From assembly GCA_001487125.1 (NCBI GenBank), contig LN913011.1, forward strand, positions 279,723 to 343,722: a stretch of 64,000 nucleotides of DNA, in the 5' to 3' direction. The position numbers were made by a program, and so were the translations under genes. This DNA comes from Gabonibacter massiliensis. Its GTDB lineage: Bacteria > Bacteroidota > Bacteroidia > Bacteroidales > Marinifilaceae. The notes beneath the pieces were generated by a model that worked only from the letters and a program-made list of their open reading frames with translations, was not told the origin of the DNA and searched no databases. Numbering within the stretch: the stretch's first letter is position 1; the number at the start of each line of letters is the position of its first letter. Shown here in pieces: positions 51,539 to 61,561 of this stretch.

Positions 51539-53755
51539 ATGAGAAGCTTTTTTTTGTTTTTGTTGTTATTATTCGTAAGTGTTCAAGAAGGGGAGTGTGG
51601 GGAGAATGGTATTTTTACCGATACCTTGGAAGGTAACGTGGTGCCGGCCGAGCAAGCCATTTTGTTAAAAGAAAAACTGTATCGGGTAGGTAGTCTGTAT
51701 AATAGTAAGAGATATTCCGAAGAAAAAGGAAAAATTGATTCTTTGGCGCTTTTGCATCGGATCACGGAAGAGGAGAGACAGTTAAGGTTGATAGTTTTGG
51801 GGCGTGAAATGGAAAGTTGTCGGTTTTTATTGAGCAGGTATTCTTCTTTTTGGGCTTCTCGGGAAATAAAAGAGTTAAGTGATACAGAACGGGAGGCCTA
51901 CGATCTTTTCATAAAAGGGGATATACCGAGTGCTCTTCGTGTTTATGAAAAAGAACCGGTTATAAAAAAAATCGAGGAGGTAAAAGGAAAATTTGCACTT
52001 TCGGACGTGAAAATATTACATCGTTATGCAATGCTCTGTCTTTTTACGGGAGAAAAAAAGTATAGGGATAAGGCTTTAGCAATTTACCGAATATTGGTTT
52101 TTTCCGATAAGAAAAGTTACGAGAACGCTTTTCAATATGCCTATGCCCTGGCTGAACAAAAAAATATGGAAGAGGCTTTTGCGGAAGCTAAGCGTGCATC
52201 GAAATTAGCTCGGACACCTGTTGAAACGGTTAAATTATATGCATTACAGATGTTTTTGAATGAGAGTGTAGGGAAAAAAAAGAGAGCTGCTGTTTTGCGG
52301 AAAAAGTTGATACGGGATTTGTATCGTATCCGGGATGATGCGGAGAAATCGTCTGCATTGGCTGATCTTATTGATATCCAGATGTTTTTAAAAGGGAGGG
52401 GGAACGATGAAAGAGTACAAATGTATCGGGAAGAGATCAGAATAGGTGAGAAGTTGCCGGAATTTACTTCCGGATGTTATCGAACCGGATTGTCAAATTT
52501 GTATGAAATGTTGATGTCTCTCTTGCTCCGGGAAAAAGCATACGAGGAGATGAATTCCTACGTGTATAAGTTGATTAATATCCGGGGAAAGATGGCTGAA
52601 GAAGATGAATCCGGATACGAACCTTTACGGAAAGCGATGGACTATACTATCCGGTGGTTCACTTTATCCCGTCAATGGGATAAAGCTTTACCCTTATTTC
52701 AACAATGGGAGATTGTGGCCCGGAATCTTTATGAAAAAAATCCTTCCGGTTATTCCGCCTTTTACACGGAGAGTCTTTGTTTTATGGGTAGGTTGTACGC
52801 GGGGAAAAACGATTGGCTCAAATCGGACGAGTATTACCGGAAAATCGGAGAGGTTTTGAAAAAGTTGTTGGTATGCGGTAAAGAAAGCCATTTCGGGGTG
52901 CTTGTTGCGTGTGAGCGGGATCTTGCGTCTTTTTTATATAAAGAAAAGGATGTGGAGGGTGTTCAAGAGATTATACCGGAGTTGTTGCAGCATGGAAAAT
53001 TATTGTATGAGTCTGATATGTTGAGCTATACTTCGCTTCTGTCCGATGTCTGTTTTTTAGGAGCAGAGGTGGCATTGGTCATGGGAGATGCGGAGAATGC
53101 CCTTGTTTATTATAAAGAGGCCGGAGACCTGTGTTTGCTTCAAGGAGAGGATGTTTCGTTAAAAGCGGAAGATTATATGCGGATTCTTTCCCGGCTGGGA
53201 GGGATATATATGTATAAGAAAGAGTGGAAAACGGCAAAGGATTATTTGGAAACGGCTCTGAATGGAAAGATTTTAGAAAGAAAATATGGTTCGGAGGATG
53301 AATCCGTTCATGCCGAAATATGGGCAAATTTGGCAACGGTTAATTTAGAGATGAATGATAAGAAGGATGCTGAAAGGTGTTATAAAGAAGCGTTACAAAT
53401 TTACGAGCGACTGTTTCTGGTGGATTCCGTTGGTTATGCATCTTATAAAATCACCGTTTTAATGAATCTGAGTTCGCTCGTTTTCTCGGAGAGCCGTTTG
53501 ACGGAGTCTCTCTTTTACCTGCAAGAAGCTCGTCGTCTGGCTTCGGAATATAGCGTTATCCGTTCTTCCATTTATGTCCCTTATCGGATCGTTTCGGATA
53601 TTTATTATGGTGTCTATCAAATCAAGACGGGTGAGGAACGGGAAGGGAAAGCTCTTTTGTCCCTTGCTTTGCGTGAAGCTCAGCAATACTCGGATAATCC
53701 TTTGATTGTTTATGTCATGAATCTTTACCGGGCAGGTAAGGTATTGGAAAAATAG
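51539..53755 (+). CDS. Large tetratricopeptide-repeat protein
   Basis: 738 residues with a signal peptide (MRSFFLFLLLLFVSVQEGEC). The Cys at about 20 could be either a signal cleavage region or a weak lipobox. The rest is alpha-helical with many TPR-like repeats, for example YRKIGEVLKKL, ALVYYKEAGDLCLLQ and AERCYKEALQIYERL. No enzyme motif is seen. It is likely a periplasmic or membrane-bound scaffold. A TetR remnant on the opposite strand overlaps the region just after its stop. Confidence 0.65.
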   Translation: MRSFFLFLLLLFVSVQEGECGENGIFTDTLEGNVVPAEQAILLKEKLYRVGSLYNSKRYSEEKGKIDSLALLHRITEEERQLRLIVLGREMESCRFLLSRYSSFWASREIKELSDTEREAYDLFIKGDIPSALRVYEKEPVIKKIEEVKGKFALSDVKILHRYAMLCLFTGEKKYRDKALAIYRILVFSDKKSYENAFQYAYALAEQKNMEEAFAEAKRASKLARTPVETVKLYALQMFLNESVGKKKRAAVLRKKLIRDLYRIRDDAEKSSALADLIDIQMFLKGRGNDERVQMYREEIRIGEKLPEFTSGCYRTGLSNLYEMLMSLLLREKAYEEMNSYVYKLINIRGKMAEEDESGYEPLRKAMDYTIRWFTLSRQWDKALPLFQQWEIVARNLYEKNPSGYSAFYTESLCFMGRLYAGKNDWLKSDEYYRKIGEVLKKLLVCGKESHFGVLVACERDLASFLYKEKDVEGVQEIIPELLQHGKLLYESDMLSYTSLLSDVCFLGAEVALVMGDAENALVYYKEAGDLCLLQGEDVSLKAEDYMRILSRLGGIYMYKKEWKTAKDYLETALNGKILERKYGSEDESVHAEIWANLATVNLEMNDKKDAERCYKEALQIYERLFLVDSVGYASYKITVLMNLSSLVFSESRLTESLFYLQEARRLASEYSVIRSSIYVPYRIVSDIYYGVYQIKTGEEREGKALLSLALREAQQYSDNPLIVYVMNLYRAGKVLEK

Positions 53756-53913
53756 TTGTATATATCACCCAAACCGGCATCGGCCCTTTTTGTAATTTCC
53801 CGCGTAGAGGTTTTCAGGTAGCCTTTCCGCAGAAATAACTTTTGGGTAACACTTGGGGACGGGGTTAAAGTGCTATCAAGCAGCCATAAAACATCCCATT
53901 TACCGAATTCCAA
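53725..53913 (-). pseudogene. TetR-family regulator remnant
   Basis: A 62-residue ORF contains KLFLRKGYLKTSTREITKRA then DAGLGDIYNYFSN, a clear match to the HTH region of TetR proteins. The ligand-binding domain that should follow is missing; the frame runs into the antisense of the TPR gene. The HTH part spans about 53763-53858. It is probably a deletion remnant that no longer makes a working regulator. Confidence 0.5.
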
Positions 53914-53978
53914 TCATTATAAAGTTAAATTGCAAATTAAAAACTTTCATTCCTGATCTACAATCGTTAATAAAAAAA

Positions 53979-54002
53979 AGAGAGTTACTTTTGTAACTCT
54001 CT
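53979..54002 (-). terminator. tRNA-Phe terminator
   Basis: Stem AGAGAGTTAC/GTAACTCTCT with a 4-nt loop. On the minus strand it is followed by an eight-T run. Confidence 0.9.
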
Positions 54003-54011
54003 CTGTTTCAG

Positions 54012-54084
54012 TGGTGCCACCAGGAATCGAACCGGGGACACAAGGATTTTCAGTCCTTTGCTCTACCGACTGAGCTATGGCACC
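54012..54084 (-). tRNA. tRNA-Phe (anticodon GAA)
   Basis: The minus strand folds as a cloverleaf with acceptor GGTGCCA/TGGCACC, D arm GCTC/GAGC, anticodon stem AAGGA/TCCTT with loop CTGAAAA, T arm CCCGG/CCTGG region with TTCGATT, and discriminator A. The terminator lies immediately downstream. Confidence 0.93.
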
Positions 54085-54320
54085 ATCATTAACGGGTGCA
54101 AAAGTAATGGAAATTCGTGAATTTGCAAGTGTTTTGTGGAAAAAAAGGAAAAAGCGGGAAAAATATTTTTTTATAAGGCAACAAAATATAATATTCTTTT
54201 TGATTATTAATAAATTAGTTATATTTGTCCCGATAGAAGAAAATAGTTTTGTATCGTTGAAACCAAAGATATATCTCTACGTAACCTTCTACATGTATTA
54301 TTAATTTTAATTTTTTTATT

Positions 54321-54626
54321 GTGAATATTTTTGTTGCAAAGCTAAGTTCCACTACCACCGGAGAGGACTTGCAAGCTCTTTTTTCAGAGCACGGAACCGT
54401 TTCTTCAGCTAAAGTAATTACGGATCGAGAAACTGGAAATTCTAAATGTTTTGGATTTGTTGAAATGGAGGATGAGACGGAAGGTTTCAACGCTATCAAT
54501 GCCCTCAATGAAACAGAATTTAAAGGAAGAAAAATTGTTGTAAAAAAAGCCAGACCCAAAGAAGAGGGCGGCGATTCAAGAGGCCAGAGATATCACAGGG
54601 AAAGAAGATTTAATTCAGAAGATTGA
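54321..54626 (+). CDS. RRM-domain RNA-binding protein
   Basis: 101 residues. One RRM: RNP2 NIFVAKLS and RNP1 KCFGFVEM, with a charged Arg/Gly/Asp-rich tail. These small proteins (RbpA-like) are abundant post-transcriptional regulators in Bacteroidota. The start codon is GTG at 54321. A TTTG-N17-TATATTTG promoter at 54199-54227 gives a leader of about 85 nt, which may be regulatory. Confidence 0.9.
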   Translation: MNIFVAKLSSTTTGEDLQALFSEHGTVSSAKVITDRETGNSKCFGFVEMEDETEGFNAINALNETEFKGRKIVVKKARPKEEGGDSRGQRYHRERRFNSED

Positions 54627-54632
54627 TGAATG

Positions 54633-54664
54633 AAGCGCTGTTCAACCCGAACGGCGCTTTTTTT
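54633..54664. terminator. Terminator after the RRM gene
   Basis: Stem AAGCGCTGTTC/GAACGGCGCTT (one wobble) with a following T-run. Confidence 0.88.
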
Positions 54665-55271
54665 AACTCTGTTTTTTATATTTTACTTTCAAATAGGCAT
54701 ACAGGACCTTGTGCATCAGGTCAGCTTCCTTTAATTCTTCCTCGGAAAGATTCGGTGCGATTTCAATGGCATTGAAAACATCGTTTAACTGTTCATCTCT
54801 GTCGATTCGCTCCCCGAAATGTTGTTCTATGTAGAACAGATCGGAGAGTTGCATGCGGGCGATGGACTCTAATGCCAGATTCCTGGCCATCAAAAGATTA
54901 TCTTTTCTGTATTTTTTTAAAAAAAGTTCGATCAGGCTATCGGTAAAATAGTCGGCGAAATAGTGTAAAAGGATAACGCGTTTTTTGACGCTTTCGTACA
55001 TCTTTTCCGGGAGGCCGTTGATGCTTTCGCTCATGCTTAAATAGGCCAATTCGGCCATCTCTATGCTCTCTTCTTCTTCCTCGTCCAGTTCGAGCAGAAG
55101 CGTTTTATACAGCATGTCCGCAAATGCTTCCTGGCGGGTGATCTCTTGGCTTTCGTGGTAATAATTCAGTCTTTCCGGAATGCTTCTTTTTAATAAAGCG
55201 GATAACTCTTTCCGGTTGCCGTTTCTACTGTGTTGCTCTATTTCGCTTAAAATATCTTTTAGTTCGGACAT
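54663..55271 (-). CDS. Hypothetical helical protein downstream of thiL
   Basis: 202 residues, almost entirely alpha-helical, rich in Glu and Leu, with no signal peptide, membrane segment or known motif. It begins MSELKDILSEIEQHSRNGNR and starts 10 nt after the thiL stop on the same strand, so the two are co-transcribed. It may be specific to Bacteroidales. No function is proposed. Confidence 0.6.
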   Translation of the reverse strand: MSELKDILSEIEQHSRNGNRKELSALLKRSIPERLNYYHESQEITRQEAFADMLYKTLLLELDEEEEESIEMAELAYLSMSESINGLPEKMYESVKKRVILLHYFADYFTDSLIELFLKKYRKDNLLMARNLALESIARMQLSDLFYIEQHFGERIDRDEQLNDVFNAIEIAPNLSEEELKEADLMHKVLYAYLKVKYKKQS

Positions 55272-55281
55272 GTCGATTCAA

Positions 55282-56331
55282 TTATTTTTCTGTTGTATTG
55301 AAATTGGTCCATCCTTGCGCCTTTAACTCGAATTCGTTCCCGTCCCGGGTGACAAGGGTATATCCCTCTTCGGTTTTACAAGTGTGCCCGATAATGCTGA
55401 TGTCTTCGAGCGTGGTTAATGTGTCCAGGTATTTCAGCGGTACGGTAAATAGGAGTTCGTAGTCTTCTCCTCCGGAAAGGGCGCAGACCGTGGCATTCAT
55501 ATTTAACTCTTCCGCCATTTTATAAGTTTGGTAGTCGATGGGAATTTTCTCTTCGTATATCCGGCAGCCGACACCTGAGTCATGACAGATATGTAATATC
55601 TCCGACGAGAGCCCGTCGGAAATATCCATCATGGCGGTAGGTCTGATATTCTTTTCTTTTAGCAGGCGAATGATATCTCCTCTGGCTTCCGGCTTCAGCT
55701 GTCTTTCCAGTATGTATTCGTAACCGGTAAAATCGGGCTGTGCTTCCGGATTCCCGTTGTATACGGTTTTTTCCCGTTCCAATAACTGGAGTCCCATGTA
55801 AGCTGCTCCTAAATCACCGCTGACGCAAATCAGATCGTTTTCTTTGGCCGTGTTCCGGTAAACGATATCGTTCTCTTCAGCCTCTCCGATGACGGTGATG
55901 CTGATGCACATGCCTGTCTTGGAGGAGGTCGTATCTCCACCTACCAAATCTATCCCGTAATGTTCACAGGCTAAATATATACCGGCGTATAACTCTTCGA
56001 CCGCTTCCAAAGAAAAACGATTGGAAAGGGCCAGTGAGACCGTGATTTGTCGGGGAGTACCGTTCATGGCGAATATGTCGCTGGCGTTCGTTGCTACTGA
56101 TTTGTACCCCAGATGCTTGAGCGGGGTATAGGTGAGGTCGAAGTGTACACCTTCGATCAGCATATCGGTACTCACTAAAACTTTTTTGTCTTTGTAATCT
56201 AAGACAGCGGCATCGTCTCCTACTCCCTTTATAGTAGACGGATTGTTTAATTTTATATCTTTTGTCAAGTGTCGGATCAACCCGAATTCCCCTAAAGTGG
56301 AGAGCTGAGTCAGTGGCTTTTTCTCGCTCAT
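55282..56331 (-). CDS. thiL: Thiamine-monophosphate kinase
   Basis: 349 residues. It phosphorylates thiamine phosphate to thiamine diphosphate with ATP. Shows EFGLIRHL, GVGDDAAVLDY, STDMLIEGVHF, NASDIFAMNGTPRQITVSL, LVGGDTTSS and MDISDGLSSE, all conserved in the PurM-like ThiL fold. No other thi genes are next to it, so it may serve salvaged or separately synthesised thiamine. The first gene of a two-gene unit. Confidence 0.93.
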   Translation of the reverse strand: MSEKKPLTQLSTLGEFGLIRHLTKDIKLNNPSTIKGVGDDAAVLDYKDKKVLVSTDMLIEGVHFDLTYTPLKHLGYKSVATNASDIFAMNGTPRQITVSLALSNRFSLEAVEELYAGIYLACEHYGIDLVGGDTTSSKTGMCISITVIGEAEENDIVYRNTAKENDLICVSGDLGAAYMGLQLLEREKTVYNGNPEAQPDFTGYEYILERQLKPEARGDIIRLLKEKNIRPTAMMDISDGLSSEILHICHDSGVGCRIYEEKIPIDYQTYKMAEELNMNATVCALSGGEDYELLFTVPLKYLDTLTTLEDISIIGHTCKTEEGYTLVTRDGNEFELKAQGWTNFNTTEK

Positions 56332-56452
56332 GTCATAAATTTTGTTTCAACAAAAGTAGTTTAAAATGATGAATGACGCAATAAACAAAAGAGTCGATTT
56401 TGAACCATAATATACATTTATCACGTAATAGATATTATCTACTCCGATCCGG

Positions 56453-56482
56453 TTGGGCGGGTGAGATTTTTTTGTACTTTTG
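56453..56482 (+). promoter_or_regulatory. suf operon promoter
   Basis: TTG at 56453-56455, a 19-nt spacer and TACTTTTG at 56475-56482, giving a leader of about 60 nt before sufB. Confidence 0.75.
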
Positions 56483-56546
56483 CACGGATTGGTGAAGTGG
56501 ATGATTTTCAATTCTCCATTTTTATTTTTTCATATTATGTAAAGTT

Positions 56547-57992
56547 ATGGCTAAAGAACAAGACGAGATATTGAATGAGGTAACCGAGGGTGAATATAAA
56601 TATGGTTTTGTTTCTGATGTGGAAACCGAAATGATCGGGAAAGGGTTGAATGAGGAGGTCATTCGGTTGATATCGGAAAAGAAGGGGGAGCCGGACTGGT
56701 TACTTGAATTCCGATTGAAAGCTTACCGCCATTGGTTGACAATGAAGATGCCGACCTGGGCAAAATTGGATATACCTTCTATAAATTATCAGGATATTGT
56801 TTATTACGCGGCTCCTAAGAAAGAGGAGAAGAAATCATGGGATGATGTGGATCCGGAGTTGAAAGCCACTTTTGACAAGTTGGGTATTCCGTTGGACGAA
56901 CAAAAAACGCTTTCGGGAGTAGCGGTGGATGCCGTTATGGACAGTGTTTCCGTCAAAACGACGTTTAAGGAAGCGTTGGCCGAACGGGGGGTGATCTTTA
57001 GTTCGTTTTCTGAAGCGGTGAAAGATCATCCGGATCTGATCAAACGTTATTTGGGGTCGGTTGTGCCTTACAATGACAATTTTTTTGCGGCTTTGAATTC
57101 GGCGGTTTTTAGCGACGGTTCGTTTGTTTATATTCCCAAGGGGGTACGTTGTCCGATGGAGTTATCTACCTACTTCCGGATCAACGCGGCAAAAACCGGA
57201 CAGTTCGAACGTACGTTGATTGTGGCGGAGGAAGAGAGCTACGTGAGTTATTTGGAGGGATGTACGGCGCCACAACGAGATGAGAATCAGTTGCATGCCG
57301 CTATCGTCGAGATTGTTGTGGAGAAGAATGCCGAGGTAAAGTACAGTACGGTGCAGAACTGGTATCCGGGTGACAAGAACGGCAAAGGGGGAATTTATAA
57401 TTTCGTGACGAAACGGGGGATTTGTAAGGGTGATAATTCCAAGTTGATTTGGGCGCAGGTGGAAACCGGATCGGCTATTACCTGGAAATATCCGAGTACC
57501 ATACTGAAAGGGGACGGTTCCGTGAGTGAATTCTATTCCGTGGCCGTAACCAATAATTACCAACAGGCAGACACCGGAACTAAAATGATTCATATCGGAA
57601 ATAATACCCGTAGTCGTATCGTGTCGAAAGGTATATCTGCGGGGTATAGTTCTAATTCATACCGGGGAAAGGTGAAGGTGGTAAAGAGTTGTCAGAATGC
57701 CCGGAATTTTTCTCAATGCGATTCCTTGTTGTTGGGCGATAAGTGCGGGGCACATACATTCCCGTACCTGGAGGTCGCTAATCCGACAGCGCAAGTGGAA
57801 CATGAAGCGACGACATCCAAGATAGGTGAAGATCAGATATTTTACTGTAATCAGCGCGGCATATCTACCGAGGATGCGATCGGGTTGATTATTAAGGGTT
57901 ACGCGGGGGATGTTATCAACAAAATGCCCATGGAATTTGCGGTGGAAGCACAAAAGTTGTTGCAGATCAGTTTAGCCGGTAGCGTCGGATAA
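56547..57992 (+). CDS. sufB: Fe-S cluster scaffold SufB
   Basis: 481 residues, the normal length. With SufC and SufD it builds Fe-S clusters on the SufBC2D complex. Shows [38 protein letters not shown] and [20 protein letters not shown], carrying the conserved Cys and His/Glu of the beta-helix core. First gene of sufBCDSE. The 92-bp gap to sufC holds an octamer repeat. Confidence 0.95.
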   Translation: MAKEQDEILNEVTEGEYKYGFVSDVETEMIGKGLNEEVIRLISEKKGEPDWLLEFRLKAYRHWLTMKMPTWAKLDIPSINYQDIVYYAAPKKEEKKSWDDVDPELKATFDKLGIPLDEQKTLSGVAVDAVMDSVSVKTTFKEALAERGVIFSSFSEAVKDHPDLIKRYLGSVVPYNDNFFAALNSAVFSDGSFVYIPKGVRCPMELSTYFRINAAKTGQFERTLIVAEEESYVSYLEGCTAPQRDENQLHAAIVEIVVEKNAEVKYSTVQNWYPGDKNGKGGIYNFVTKRGICKGDNSKLIWAQVETGSAITWKYPSTILKGDGSVSEFYSVAVTNNYQQADTGTKMIHIGNNTRSRIVSKGISAGYSSNSYRGKVKVVKSCQNARNFSQCDSLLLGDKCGAHTFPYLEVANPTAQVEHEATTSKIGEDQIFYCNQRGISTEDAIGLIIKGYAGDVINKMPMEFAVEAQKLLQISLAGSVG

Positions 57993-58002
57993 GAATATAA
58001 TA

Positions 58003-58050
58003 ATTGAGAGATTAAGTGATTGAGAGATTAAGTGATTGGGTGATTTAAAA
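58003..58050 (+). repeat. Tandem octamer repeat between sufB and sufC
   Basis: Units of 8 bp: ATTGAGAG, ATTAAGTG, ATTGAGAG, ATTAAGTG, ATTGGGTG, ATTTAAAA. The first four make a 16-bp unit repeated twice. The same kind of array, inverted, lies at 63351-63398. Confidence 0.85.
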
Positions 58051-58084
58051 AAGGGAATTACGGGATCGATAAAAAGCTAAGATT

Positions 58085-58852
58085 ATGGAAGAATTATTAA
58101 AGATAAGAGATTTACATGCCGTTATAGACGGAAAAGAGATATTGAAGGGAATCAACTTGGACGTTAAGAAGGGAGAGGTGCATGCTATCATGGGACCTAA
58201 CGGGGCGGGAAAGAGTACCTTGTCGGCCGTGTTGACCGGACGGGAGTGTTTCGAGGTTACCAAGGGAGAGATTTGGTTTAACGGTAAGAATTTGTTAGAG
58301 TTGCCGGCGGAAGACCGGGCTCGTGAAGGTATATTTTTAAGTTTTCAATACCCGGTGGAAATCCCTGGAGTGAGTACGGTGAATTTCTTGAAGACAGCCG
58401 TAAACGAGCATCGCAAGTACGAAGGGCTTCCGCTTTACCCTGCCGGGGATTTTTTAAAGATGATTCGAGAGAAGATGGCGTTGGTGGGAATTGATAGTAA
58501 GTTATTGAATCGTTCTTTGAATGAAGGTTTTTCGGGAGGCGAAAAGAAAAAAAACGAGATTTTTCAAATGGCGGTTTTAGAACCCAAATTGGCGATTTTG
58601 GATGAGACGGATTCCGGATTGGATATAGATGCCTTGAGAATTGTTGCTAATGGGGTGAACAAATTGAAGCGGCCGGATAATTCGACTATTGTGATTACAC
58701 ACTATCAACGTTTATTGGATTATATCATACCGGATGTAGTACACGTGTTGTATGACGGCCGTATTGTAAAAACGGCCGGGAAGGAATTGGTTGCGGAGTT
58801 GGAAAAACACGGTTACGATTGGATAAAGAAAGAGATTGAAGAGTCTAAATAG
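58085..58852 (+). CDS. sufC: Fe-S assembly ATPase SufC
   Basis: 255-residue ABC-type ATPase. Walker A GPNGAGKST, Q-loop FLSFQYPVEIPGV, signature EGFSGGEKKKNEIFQMA, Walker B AILDETDSGLDIDAL. Its cycles drive SufB-SufD rearrangement for cluster assembly. Confidence 0.95.
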   Translation: MEELLKIRDLHAVIDGKEILKGINLDVKKGEVHAIMGPNGAGKSTLSAVLTGRECFEVTKGEIWFNGKNLLELPAEDRAREGIFLSFQYPVEIPGVSTVNFLKTAVNEHRKYEGLPLYPAGDFLKMIREKMALVGIDSKLLNRSLNEGFSGGEKKKNEIFQMAVLEPKLAILDETDSGLDIDALRIVANGVNKLKRPDNSTIVITHYQRLLDYIIPDVVHVLYDGRIVKTAGKELVAELEKHGYDWIKKEIEESK

Positions 58853-58908
58853 ACGTGGAACACGACGTCTTCCGGAATGGGGACTAAAATAAATGCAAAT
58901 TACTGGGA

Positions 58909-60270
58909 ATGGAAAAAATAGAGAAAATAAATAATGATTTTAAGGCTCTTTTTCAGGAGGGACGGAATTTGTTGAGGGAGGGGTGCGGAGAGATTATGAA
59001 TCGGTACCGGGAAGAGGCTTTTCGTCGTTTCGAAACCATCGGAGGGATTCCGTATAAGACAGAAGATTACCTTTATTCGAACTTGCTTCCTGTTTTTGAC
59101 CGGGATTATAAAGTCGTGTTGAAAAATATAAAGCAGGGAGTGGATCTCGGAGAGATTTTTCAATGTAATGTTCCAGACTTGAATACGAATCTGGTCTTGA
59201 CTATAAATGGTTGGTTCTTCGATGGTAACGGTAAGCTGGAGCTACCGGAAGGAGTTGTTGTTTGCAGTCTGTCCGAAGCGAGTCGAAAGCATAAAGAGTT
59301 GTTTGAAACCCATTATAATCAATACGCGAAACCGGGCGAAAACGATAGTTTGATTTCGTTGAACACGGCTTTTGCGCAGGACGGAATCTTTGTTTATGTT
59401 CCGGATCGGGTGATAATGGATAAGCCTTTGCAGGTGGTTAATCTGATGCGGGCTAATGCGGATCTGATGTCGTTCCAGCGTAATTTGGTGATCATCGGTA
59501 GGGAGGCTAAGGCAACGGTTTTGGTTTGCGATCATACCTTGTCGGATGATTCTTTTCTTTCCAATAATACGACCGAGGTCGTTGTGGGGGAAAACGCCGC
59601 TTTCGAGTATTATCATGTTCAGAATCAGCATATAGAAGCATCTCAGATCAATAGCGTTTTTGTTTCGCAAAAACGTAATTCCCGCTATGATGCAAATGTT
59701 ATTTCTTTATACGGAGGTTTTATCCGGAATAATTTGTTTGCAGCTTTAACCGAAGAGGGATGTGAATGTAATCTGTACGGGATGTATCTTTCGGATAAAA
59801 AGCAGCATGTGGATAATTTCACGTCGATTGATCATATGGCTCCTCGTTGTACGAGTAATGAGCATTTTAAAGGAGTATTGGATGATGCTGCCGTGGCTAA
59901 TTTCGCGGGAAGAATTACGGTTCGTCCCGACGCGCAGCAAACAGAAGCTTACCAGGCTAATAACAATCTGTTGTTGACGGATACGGCACAAGTAAATACG
60001 AAACCTCAGTTGGTAATTGATGCCGACGATGTGAAATGCAGTCATGGTGCTACGGTGGGGCAGATTGATGAAGAGGCTATGTTTTATTTACGCTCGCGGG
60101 GAATCGGTGCGGCTGAGGCGCGCATGATGATGATGTTCGGTTTTGCTCACGAGATTGTAAGACGAGTGAAGCTGGAGCCTTTGAGAGAAAAGATAGATGA
60201 ATTGGTTGAAAAGAGGTTAAGAGGAGAGTTAACAAAATGTCACAATTGCGTGATGCATTGTAAAAAATAG
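58909..60270 (+). CDS. sufD: Fe-S assembly protein SufD
   Basis: 453 residues, SufB paralogue forming the heterodimer core. Shows the C-terminal KCSHGATVGQIDEEAMFYLR and SRGIGAAEARMMMMFGFAHE motifs, with the conserved His that takes part in cluster formation. Ends in a Cys pair CHNCVMHCKK not usual in E. coli SufD. sufS follows by 7 bp. Confidence 0.93.
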   Translation: MEKIEKINNDFKALFQEGRNLLREGCGEIMNRYREEAFRRFETIGGIPYKTEDYLYSNLLPVFDRDYKVVLKNIKQGVDLGEIFQCNVPDLNTNLVLTINGWFFDGNGKLELPEGVVVCSLSEASRKHKELFETHYNQYAKPGENDSLISLNTAFAQDGIFVYVPDRVIMDKPLQVVNLMRANADLMSFQRNLVIIGREAKATVLVCDHTLSDDSFLSNNTTEVVVGENAAFEYYHVQNQHIEASQINSVFVSQKRNSRYDANVISLYGGFIRNNLFAALTEEGCECNLYGMYLSDKKQHVDNFTSIDHMAPRCTSNEHFKGVLDDAAVANFAGRITVRPDAQQTEAYQANNNLLLTDTAQVNTKPQLVIDADDVKCSHGATVGQIDEEAMFYLRSRGIGAAEARMMMMFGFAHEIVRRVKLEPLREKIDELVEKRLRGELTKCHNCVMHCKK

Positions 60271-60277
60271 GGGGATT

Positions 60278-61498
60278 ATGTTGGATGTCTGTAAAATAAG
60301 AGAAGACTTTCCGATACTCGAAGAGAAAGTTTACGGTAAACCTCTGGTCTACTTAGACAACGGTGCGACTTCGCAGCGACCTCGTAGTGTCGTGGAAAAG
60401 ATGACCGAGTACTATCTCCGTTATAATTCGAACGTGCATCGGGGAGTACATTTTTTAAGTAATAAATGTACGGATGCGAATGAGGAAGCGCGGGAGATCG
60501 TTCGGGAGTTTATCCATGCGGCTTTTGTGGAAGAGGTGATTTTTACCCGGGGAACAACGGAGAGTATTAATCTGGTGGCTCACTCTTTCGGGGAAGCTTT
60601 TATTCATGAAGGTGACGAGATATTGGTTACGGAAATGGAGCATCATGCCAATATCGTACCTTGGCAGATGTTGTGTGACCGGAAAAAGGCCGTGTTGAAG
60701 GTCGTTCCTTTCAAGGATAACGGAGAGCTGGATATGCAGGCTTTTTCGGCCCTGTTGAGTGAACGGGTGAAGTTGGTAGCGGTAGCCTATGTTTCAAACG
60801 TATTGGGTACGGTAAATCCGGTACGGCGGATAATAGAAGCGGCTCGCGGTTTCGGTGCTTACGTGCTGGTCGACGGGGCACAGGCCGTACAACATATTCC
60901 GGTTGATGTGCAGGACTTGGATTGCGATTTCTTTGTATTTTCCGGTCATAAGATATACGGGCCGACCGGAGTCGGTGTTTTGTACGGGAAAAAGAATCTG
61001 TTGGAAGTACTACCACCTTGGCAAGGGGGAGGAGAGATGATCAAGGAGGTGCGTTTTGAAAAAACGACCTACAATGATCTTCCTTTTAAATTTGAGGCGG
61101 GAACTCCTGATTTTATAGGAATAATAGGATTGGGAGAGGCTATTAAATATGTGGATTCCGTGGGTTTGGCCCAGATTGCCCCTTATGAACATGAATTATT
61201 GCGATATGCCATGGAGCGTATGCGGGAAATTCCGAATATCAGATTATACGGGGAAGCACCTGAAAAATCTTCTGTCATTTCTTTTGGAATCGAGGGGATT
61301 CATCATTTTGATATGGGAACCTTGTTAGATAAGATGGGAATTGCTGTGCGGACGGGACAGCTATGTGCCGAGCCGGTGATGCAGCATTATGATGTTACCG
61401 GGATGGTAAGGGCTTCTATCGGAATGTATAATACGAGGGAAGAGATCGATAGGCTGTGCGAGGGAGTGAAAAAGGTGGAAAAACTTTTCCGGATGTAG
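60278..61498 (+). CDS. sufS: Cysteine desulfurase SufS
   Basis: 406 residues, PLP enzyme (group II) that takes sulfur from cysteine. Shows the PLP Lys in FSGHKIYGPTGVG and the catalytic Cys in VRTGQLCAEPVM, with the HH and DGAQ motifs. Works with SufE to hand sulfur to SufB. Confidence 0.95.
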   Translation: MLDVCKIREDFPILEEKVYGKPLVYLDNGATSQRPRSVVEKMTEYYLRYNSNVHRGVHFLSNKCTDANEEAREIVREFIHAAFVEEVIFTRGTTESINLVAHSFGEAFIHEGDEILVTEMEHHANIVPWQMLCDRKKAVLKVVPFKDNGELDMQAFSALLSERVKLVAVAYVSNVLGTVNPVRRIIEAARGFGAYVLVDGAQAVQHIPVDVQDLDCDFFVFSGHKIYGPTGVGVLYGKKNLLEVLPPWQGGGEMIKEVRFEKTTYNDLPFKFEAGTPDFIGIIGLGEAIKYVDSVGLAQIAPYEHELLRYAMERMREIPNIRLYGEAPEKSSVISFGIEGIHHFDMGTLLDKMGIAVRTGQLCAEPVMQHYDVTGMVRASIGMYNTREEIDRLCEGVKKVEKLFRM

Positions 61499-61561
61499 TA
61501 TATTTTCCGTTTTTTAATACATTTGTAATGTAAACAGAGAATAGGTAAATAAGAGGATCAA

